The notes below the pieces were generated by a model. That model was not told where the DNA came from. It made no database searches and saw nothing but the letters and a program-made list of their open reading frames with translations. From Streptomyces endocoffeicus (lineage in GTDB: Bacteria > Actinomycetota > Actinomycetes > Streptomycetales > Streptomycetaceae): a DNA stretch of 64,000 nucleotides. Shown one piece after another: positions 59,464 through 64,000 of this stretch. How positions within the stretch are numbered: the stretch's first letter is position 1; each line of letters begins with the position of its first letter. The position numbers and the translations under genes are program-made. The stretch lies in NCBI RefSeq assembly GCF_016741935.1, contig NZ_JAERRG010000001.1, positions 620,001-684,000 of the forward strand, written 5' to 3'.

Positions 59464-61358
59464 CACACGGCCTCCTTCAGGACGGTGAAGTGGCGGGCGA
59501 ATCCGGTGAGTCCGGGCAGTTCCCGGATCGGGGTCCAGGTCCGGAAGCCGTCGAGGCTGTCGCTGTAGTAGTACTTCTGCTCGGTGTAGCCGTCGAAGTA
59601 GATCCGCCAGCCGCCGTTGTCCAGGCGCACCAGCGCGGGACCCTCGCGCCAGCTGCCCCAGCCCGCCCAGTCGCCGGTGCCGCGGAAGGTGTACGGCCCG
59701 CCGAGGCTGCCGGCCGTGGCGTGCTCGATGTACTTGGTCGTCTCCTGCTTGGTGAAGGCGTGGTACTGCCCGGCGTGGCGGACCACGAAGGTGTCGATGT
59801 AGTTGGCGGTGTCCAGGCCCTTCAGCGGTGTGGGCGTGGTCCAGGACGACAGCGAGGCGTTGGTGGCGGTGAGCAGATGCGGCCGGAAGATGTAGTCGGG
59901 TGTGGAGCTGGTGTCCAGCGACACGATGATGTGGACGCCGCCGTCGTCGTCCACGAAGAACTCGGGCGCCCAGGTGCGCTCGAGACCGGCCACCGGGAGG
60001 GTGTGATCGCGGACGAAGGTCCAGTTGACGCGGTCGCGGCTGCGCGCGAAGCCGATGGTGTTCCCGGTCCAGTTGGTCGTGTGGACGATGTAGTAGTAGC
60101 CGTCGGTGTGCTTGATGACGCTGGGGTCGCGGATCAGCCCGGACGGCGGGGTGTAGGCGGGTCCCTTCAGCAGGGTGTACGTGGTCGCGTCGGACGACTG
60201 GTAGACGTACATGTTCGACTCGCTGCTGTTGGTGAACGCCGTCATGGTGAAGCGGGTGGCGGCCGTGGTGTCCCGCGCGGGCGCGTCGGCCACGGGCACA
60301 CCGAAGTCCGGGGTGCCATCGGCCTTCCAGCCGAGCGCCTGGACGCGGGTGTGCCGGTTGGGGTCGTTCAGCGGGTCACCGGTGATGTCCTTGTACTGGC
60401 GGGCGTGGTAGACGAGGAGGTCGGTGCGGCCGTCCTCGGCGACGGTGAAGGAGTTGTGGCCGGGCCCGTACTGCTTGGTGGTGTCATTGCTGGTGAAGAC
60501 CGGCCGCGGGCTCTTCTTCCAGGACGACGCGGCGAGCAGGTCGCTGCCGGCGGAGGCGGTCAGCAGCCCCATGCAGTAGTTGGCGTCGGTGGCACTGGCG
60601 GAGTAGGTGAGGAAGACCCGGCCGTTCCGCTGGAGGACCGAGGGGCCCTCGTTGACCTTGAAGCCACGGGTCTCCCAGTCGTACGTGGGCCGGGAGATCT
60701 CCACCTGGGGCCCGGTGATGGTCCACGGATTGGCCATCCGGGCGAGGTAGATGCTCGAGTTGTTGCCGACGTCCGGGTTGCTCTGGGCCCAGACGAGATA
60801 GCGGATGCCCTGGTGGGTGAAGGTGGAGGCGTCGAGGGAGAAGGAGTCGACGGGCGTGACGATGCGGCCCTTCTCGGTCCAGGTCCCGGCCAAGGGGTTG
60901 GGGCTCGCGTTCTCCAGCACCCACATCCGGATCTTCCAGACGTCGTCGGCGGGCGCCGAGGCGAAGTAGACGTACCACTTGCCGTCGATGAAGTGGATTT
61001 CCGGGGCCCATATGTGGGCGCCCATGTCGCCGCTGGTGTGCTTCCTCCAGATCACCGACTCGGCGGCGGTGGCCAGCCCGCCGATGGTCCTGGAGCGCCG
61101 CAGGACGATCCGGTCGTACTCCGGGGCGGTGGCCGTGAAGTAGTAGTAGCCATCCGTGTGCTTGAGGATGTGCGGATCGGCGCGCCGGCGCACCAGCGGA
61201 TTGGCGTACCCGGGGGCCTTGGCGGCCTCTTGCGGCGCGGCGGGGGTGGCGGGGGTGGCGGCCCGCGCGATGCCGGGCGTTCCGGCGGCCGCCCCCAGGA
61301 CGAGGGCACCCATCACCACGCGTCTGCGGCTGGGCTGGTGCTCTGCACTGCGGCTCAT
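59463..61358 (-). CDS. Tat-exported tandem GH43 protein, arabinofuranosidase-type domain first
   Basis: A 631-residue protein: Tat signal SRRRVVMGALVLGAAAG (10-26), a first GH43 propeller (about 50-330: RRRADPHILKHTDGYYYFTA, HIWAPEIHFIDGKWYVYF, NEGPSVLQRNGRVFLTYSA) and a second one (about 355-630: FTNSSESNMYVYQSSDATTY, RDPSVIKHTDGYYYIVH, EGPALVRLDNGGWRIYFDGY). The first carries the Asp/Asp/Glu pattern of arabinofuranosidases; the second resembles domains found beside many GH enzymes and may be a catalytic or binding unit. ATG 61358 follows GGAGAG. Domain order is the reverse of its upstream neighbour. Confidence 0.85.
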   Translation of the reverse strand: MSRSAEHQPSRRRVVMGALVLGAAAGTPGIARAATPATPAAPQEAAKAPGYANPLVRRRADPHILKHTDGYYYFTATAPEYDRIVLRRSRTIGGLATAAESVIWRKHTSGDMGAHIWAPEIHFIDGKWYVYFASAPADDVWKIRMWVLENASPNPLAGTWTEKGRIVTPVDSFSLDASTFTHQGIRYLVWAQSNPDVGNNSSIYLARMANPWTITGPQVEISRPTYDWETRGFKVNEGPSVLQRNGRVFLTYSASATDANYCMGLLTASAGSDLLAASSWKKSPRPVFTSNDTTKQYGPGHNSFTVAEDGRTDLLVYHARQYKDITGDPLNDPNRHTRVQALGWKADGTPDFGVPVADAPARDTTAATRFTMTAFTNSSESNMYVYQSSDATTYTLLKGPAYTPPSGLIRDPSVIKHTDGYYYIVHTTNWTGNTIGFARSRDRVNWTFVRDHTLPVAGLERTWAPEFFVDDDGGVHIIVSLDTSSTPDYIFRPHLLTATNASLSSWTTPTPLKGLDTANYIDTFVVRHAGQYHAFTKQETTKYIEHATAGSLGGPYTFRGTGDWAGWGSWREGPALVRLDNGGWRIYFDGYTEQKYYYSDSLDGFRTWTPIRELPGLTGFARHFTVLKEAV

Positions 61359-61416
61359 ACGGTTCTCTCCTGCTCTGGCGGACGATGCGCCTGACACCGG
61401 ACGGGCGTGCTGCCGT

Positions 61417-63267
61417 CTATCGGACGGGCTCGATGCCGGTCTGCGTCGGGCGGATCTTCTGGATGGTGCCGTCGGGGTCGAACCGCATCCGGTCGATGGC
61501 GACTTCGCGATGGGTGCCGTCGCCGCCGGGGCGGGCGAAGCGGTGGTAGACGATGTACCACTCGTCGCGGCCCGGGACCTGGATGACGGAGTTGTGGCCG
61601 GTGCCGAGGATCTGATCGCCGGGGTCCTTGGCCAGGACCGGGTTGCCCGCCGCCTTGGTGAAGGGGCCGAGCGGTGAGTCGGAGACTCCGTAGGCCACCC
61701 GGTAGTCCGGGCTGCGGGTGTCGTCCTCCGACCACATCGCGTAGTAGCGGCCCGCGCGCTTGAAGACCGTCGGGGCCTCGTTGTAGCCGGGCGGAGTGAT
61801 CTTCACCGGCTGGGTGGCGAAGGAGACCATGTCGTCGTTCAGCCGGGCCGCTTCGAAGGCGCCCTGCCCGAAGTAGAGGTACGGGGTGCCGTCGTCGTCG
61901 ATGAAGGCGTCGGGGTCGATGGACTGATGGCCGAACTGCCCCTTGGCGACCAGCGGTTTGCCGAGGGCGTCGGTGAACGGCCCCTTGGGGCTGGAGGATT
62001 TGGCGACGCCGATGGACTGGCAGGCGCTGAAGTACATCCAGTAGGTGTCGCCCTTCTTCACCACCGAGGGGGCCCAGGCGTTCTCGTGGCACCAGGAGAC
62101 ATCGGCGAGGTCGAGGGCGGGGCCGTGGTCGGTCCAGTGGACGAGGTCGGGTGAGGAGAAGCCGTTGAAGCGGGTGCCGCTCCAGCCGGGGTGGCCGTCC
62201 TCGGTGGGATAGATCCAGTACCGCCCCTCGGCGTACATCACATCGGGGTCGGCGTGGTAGCCGGGCAGCGCGGGGTTGGCGTCGCCGGGCCGCACTGTGG
62301 CGGTCTCCCGGATCACGGTGCCGTGGCGTACCACCCCCGACAGACCGGGCAGCTCCCGTTTGGGCGTCCAGTGCTCCAGGTCGGGGCTGTCGCTGTAGTA
62401 GTACTTCTTGACGGTGTAGCCGTCCATGAACATGCGATAGCCGCCGCCGGGCAGGGCGACGATCGTCTGGCCCTCCAGCAGACTGCCCCATCCCGCCCAG
62501 TCGCCCTTGCCGGTAAAGCGGTACGGGCCGGTGACGCGGTCGGCGACGGCGTGCTCGATGAGTTCGCCCGTGGCGTTCTTGGTGAACGCGTGATACGTGG
62601 CGCCCTTACGGACCACGAAGGTGTCGATGTAGCCGTTGTAGTCGCTCTCGCTCGGCGAGATGCCCTCGAGCGGCTGGGGCTCGCTCCACTTGGCGAGGGT
62701 GTCGTCGAGGGCGGTGAGGACGTAGGGCTGGAAGTGCCGGTAGGCGGTGGGCCCGGTGGACAGCGAGACGACGATGCGGACCTTGCCGTCGGGCGCGTCG
62801 GTGAAGAACTCCGGTGCCCAGGTGTTGTTGGCGGCCACGCCGTGGTCGATGTCGGCGAGATGGGTCCAGGTGCGGCGGTCGTCGCTCACGGCGAGGCCGA
62901 AGGTGGTGCCGGTCCATCCGGTGGTGTACGCGACGTAGTAGCGGCCGCCGCGGTGGATGACGCTGGGGTCGCGGACGAGGCCGGAGGGCGGGGTGTACGC
63001 CTTGTCCTGGATCGACCAGAAGTTCCGCGCGTCGTCGGACCCGTAGACGTACATATTGCTCTCGCCGCTGTTCGTGAAGGCGGTGAACAGATAGCGGGAG
63101 ACCGTGGTGGACCGCTGCACGGCGCGTCCGCTCCCGTCGCTCCGGTGGTGCTCCGCGGCGTGCACACGGTTCGCGGTGAGGGGGACCACGAGAGCGAGGG
63201 CGGCGAGCAGCGCGAGCAGCACCGCCGGCGCTCTCCAGGGTCGGGTGCGGGTGGCATGCGGGGGCAT
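61417..63267 (-). CDS. Secreted tandem GH43 protein, opposite domain order
   Basis: A 616-residue protein: Sec signal (TM to about residue 37), a first domain (about 60-335) closely similar to the second domain of the next gene (FTNSGESNMYVYGSDDARNF, TPPSGLVRDPSVI, KYYYSDSPDLEHWTPKRELP), then a canonical GH43 propeller (about 345-610) with GYHADPDVMYAEGRYWIY, ENAWAPSVVKKGDTYWMYF, SIDPDAFIDDDGTPYLYFG and NEAPTVFKRAGRYYAMWS providing the Asp base, Asp modulator and Glu acid. Probably an exo-acting arabinofuranosidase or galactan-side-chain enzyme. ATG 63267 follows AGGAG at 7 nt. First gene of the operon. Confidence 0.85.
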   Translation of the reverse strand: MPPHATRTRPWRAPAVLLALLAALALVVPLTANRVHAAEHHRSDGSGRAVQRSTTVSRYLFTAFTNSGESNMYVYGSDDARNFWSIQDKAYTPPSGLVRDPSVIHRGGRYYVAYTTGWTGTTFGLAVSDDRRTWTHLADIDHGVAANNTWAPEFFTDAPDGKVRIVVSLSTGPTAYRHFQPYVLTALDDTLAKWSEPQPLEGISPSESDYNGYIDTFVVRKGATYHAFTKNATGELIEHAVADRVTGPYRFTGKGDWAGWGSLLEGQTIVALPGGGYRMFMDGYTVKKYYYSDSPDLEHWTPKRELPGLSGVVRHGTVIRETATVRPGDANPALPGYHADPDVMYAEGRYWIYPTEDGHPGWSGTRFNGFSSPDLVHWTDHGPALDLADVSWCHENAWAPSVVKKGDTYWMYFSACQSIGVAKSSSPKGPFTDALGKPLVAKGQFGHQSIDPDAFIDDDGTPYLYFGQGAFEAARLNDDMVSFATQPVKITPPGYNEAPTVFKRAGRYYAMWSEDDTRSPDYRVAYGVSDSPLGPFTKAAGNPVLAKDPGDQILGTGHNSVIQVPGRDEWYIVYHRFARPGGDGTHREVAIDRMRFDPDGTIQKIRPTQTGIEPVR

Positions 63268-63283
63268 CAGAGGGCTCCTGCGA

Positions 63284-63308
63284 TCCGAAGTGATCGAATT
63301 TGTTCGGA
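63284..63308. promoter_or_regulatory. Inverted repeat upstream of the GH43 operon
   Basis: TCCGAA (63284-63289) and TTCGGA (63303-63308) around a 13-nt AT-rich spacer that itself contains TCGAATT, 17-41 bp upstream of the first GH43 start codon. Probable operator overlapping the transcription start. Confidence 0.45.
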
Positions 63309-63351
63309 GATTAAGGGTTCTGATGACTTCCGACAGCCCCTGGAGAGGGTG

Positions 63352-63362
63352 CGAAAGTTTCG
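63352..63362 (-). promoter_or_regulatory. CGAAACTTTCG palindrome upstream of the GH43 operon
   Basis: CGAAA-g-TTTCG on the plus strand, i.e. CGAAACTTTCG on the coding strand, 85 bp before the start codon. From memory this matches a palindrome reported upstream of Streptomyces xylanase and related hemicellulase genes. Probably the target of a LacI-type sugar repressor. Confidence 0.55.
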
Positions 63363-63423
63363 AAAACCATGGAGCCCTGGCGGACGCGCGATGAAGTGGT
63401 GGGGTGAGGGGGCGGGTTCGCGG

Positions 63424-63496
63424 CGCGGTGACGGGAACGGTTCGACAACGCGGTGACGGGGTGACGCGGTGACGGGGTGACGGGGTGACGGGGCGG
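63424..63496 (-). repeat. Short tandem repeats downstream of the lectin-like gene
   Basis: Repeats of an 8-bp core GGTGACGG/GGGTGACG run to within a few bases of the stop codon of the next gene (63498). Units are degenerate and the array is flanked by non-repetitive sequence. No hairpin is evident. Confidence 0.65.
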
Positions 63497-63497
63497 A

Positions 63498-64000
63498 TCA
63501 GACGAAGGTCTGGCGCTGCAGCCAGAGGTCCCTGGCGGTCCCGCTGCCCTGGATGAAGACGTAGAGCAGGTTCTCCTCGTTGAGGATGGGGACGCCGATG
63601 CCCGCGGAGCCGATGACCCCGCCCAGGGACTGGAAGCCGCTGTATACCGTGGAGTTCTCCGTGTTCTGCACGGCGACCCACAGGGCGTTGTCGGTGGCCT
63701 TGATGAACACGTTGATCCGGCCGTCCTGCGCCAGGGCGCAGGTGGGCCGCCAGACGATCTGCGCGCCGAGGCTCACGGGGGCGCCGAACGTGTCGTAGTC
63801 GTCGCTCTGTCCGACCCGCCGGACGGACCCGTCGGAACCCCGGTAGAAGATCTGCACCCGTCCCGCCGCGTCCAGGCACACCGATGGGCGGCTGGTCACA
63901 TTGGTGGCATTTTGGGAGAACATCTCCCAGACGGTGGAGTTCTCGGTCTGCTGCTGGATGGTGTAGAGGGTCTCGCCCGAGCCCTTGACCGCCACCACCA
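63498..64000 (-). CDS. Beta-propeller lectin-like protein, C-terminal part (5' end outside window)
   Basis: At least 167 residues are visible and the frame runs off the window, so the N-terminus is missing. The repeated pattern TENSTVWEMFSQNATNVTSR, RPSVCLDAAGRVQIFYRGSD, RPTCALAQDGRINVFIKATD and NTENSTVYSGFQSLGGVIG shows blades of about 50 residues, like the PLL/tachylectin-type sugar-binding propellers. It probably binds glycans at the cell surface or outside the cell. It is upstream of the GH43 operon on the same strand, separated by about 230 bp with repeats and operators. Confidence 0.7.
   Translation of the reverse strand, partial: VVAVKGSGETLYTIQQQTENSTVWEMFSQNATNVTSRPSVCLDAAGRVQIFYRGSDGSVRRVGQSDDYDTFGAPVSLGAQIVWRPTCALAQDGRINVFIKATDNALWVAVQNTENSTVYSGFQSLGGVIGSAGIGVPILNEENLLYVFIQGSGTARDLWLQRQTFV

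Overview
The window is about 72% GC by eye, with third-position GC bias, closely packed genes, frequent GTG/TTG starts and 1-8 bp gene overlaps. With the gene families present (AfsA-like hotdog protein, SigJ-type remnant, Tat-exported glycoside hydrolases, FG-GAP proteins, rare TTA codons), this points to a Streptomyces or close relative, probably in an accessory part of the chromosome. I saw no tRNA, rRNA, CRISPR array, intact transposon or phage module.

Layout. 1-10455: a catabolic island. A partial TauD-type dioxygenase converges on an MFS transporter/aldehyde dehydrogenase pair with its own IclR regulator. Divergent from the regulator is an operon of a formaldehyde-activating-enzyme (Fae) homologue, an enolase-superfamily enzyme, an aldehyde dehydrogenase, a beta-hydroxyacid dehydrogenase and an iron alcohol dehydrogenase. 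10590-11433: remnant of a SigJ-like sigma factor, a strong hairpin and a MarR-type regulator. 11537-26222: the most unusual region, a compact minus-strand operon of a PEP-synthase/rifampin-phosphotransferase-like dikinase, fatty acyl-AMP ligase, nucleotidyltransferase-fold protein, acyl carrier protein, thioester-reductase-like SDR, NDP-kinase-domain protein, AfsA-like protein, UbiA prenyltransferase, amidohydrolase and methyltransferase. It is divergent from a cytochrome P450 across a promoter region rich in direct and inverted repeats. The P450 and the dikinase each carry a TTA codon. I read it as an uncharacterised lipid-derived biosynthetic or signalling cluster.

26227-32538: decayed ArsR/MFS pair, an isochorismatase-fold hydrolase, an autoregulated-looking TetR/EamA exporter operon, a Tat-exported FAD dehydrogenase, a (2Fe-2S) ferredoxin-like protein behind a cobalamin riboswitch, and a 63-residue zinc ribbon. 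32731-45933: GH97 enzyme, membrane HExxH peptidase pair, PHP-domain protein, GH65 phosphorylase with beta-phosphoglucomutase and a Gfo/Idh oxidoreductase, a beta-propeller lipoprotein, a MarR/MFS pair and a Doc-like toxin with its antitoxin. 46022-64000: carbohydrate catabolism. A ManD-type dehydratase, two aldo-keto reductases, a GH5 enzyme, an FG-GAP protein and a CobW GTPase precede an arabinogalactan-type locus (GH127, GH43 plus CBM13, and two GH43 tandem enzymes with opposite domain order) and a truncated beta-propeller lectin at the edge.

A second theme is short tandem repeats lying across or beside gene 3' ends, several of which duplicate the stop codon. Longer gene-free stretches are described under the repeat and regulatory features; the other gaps are under about 220 bp and show nothing I can support beyond what is listed. 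All functional statements rest on motif and family recognition by reading; no database search was run.
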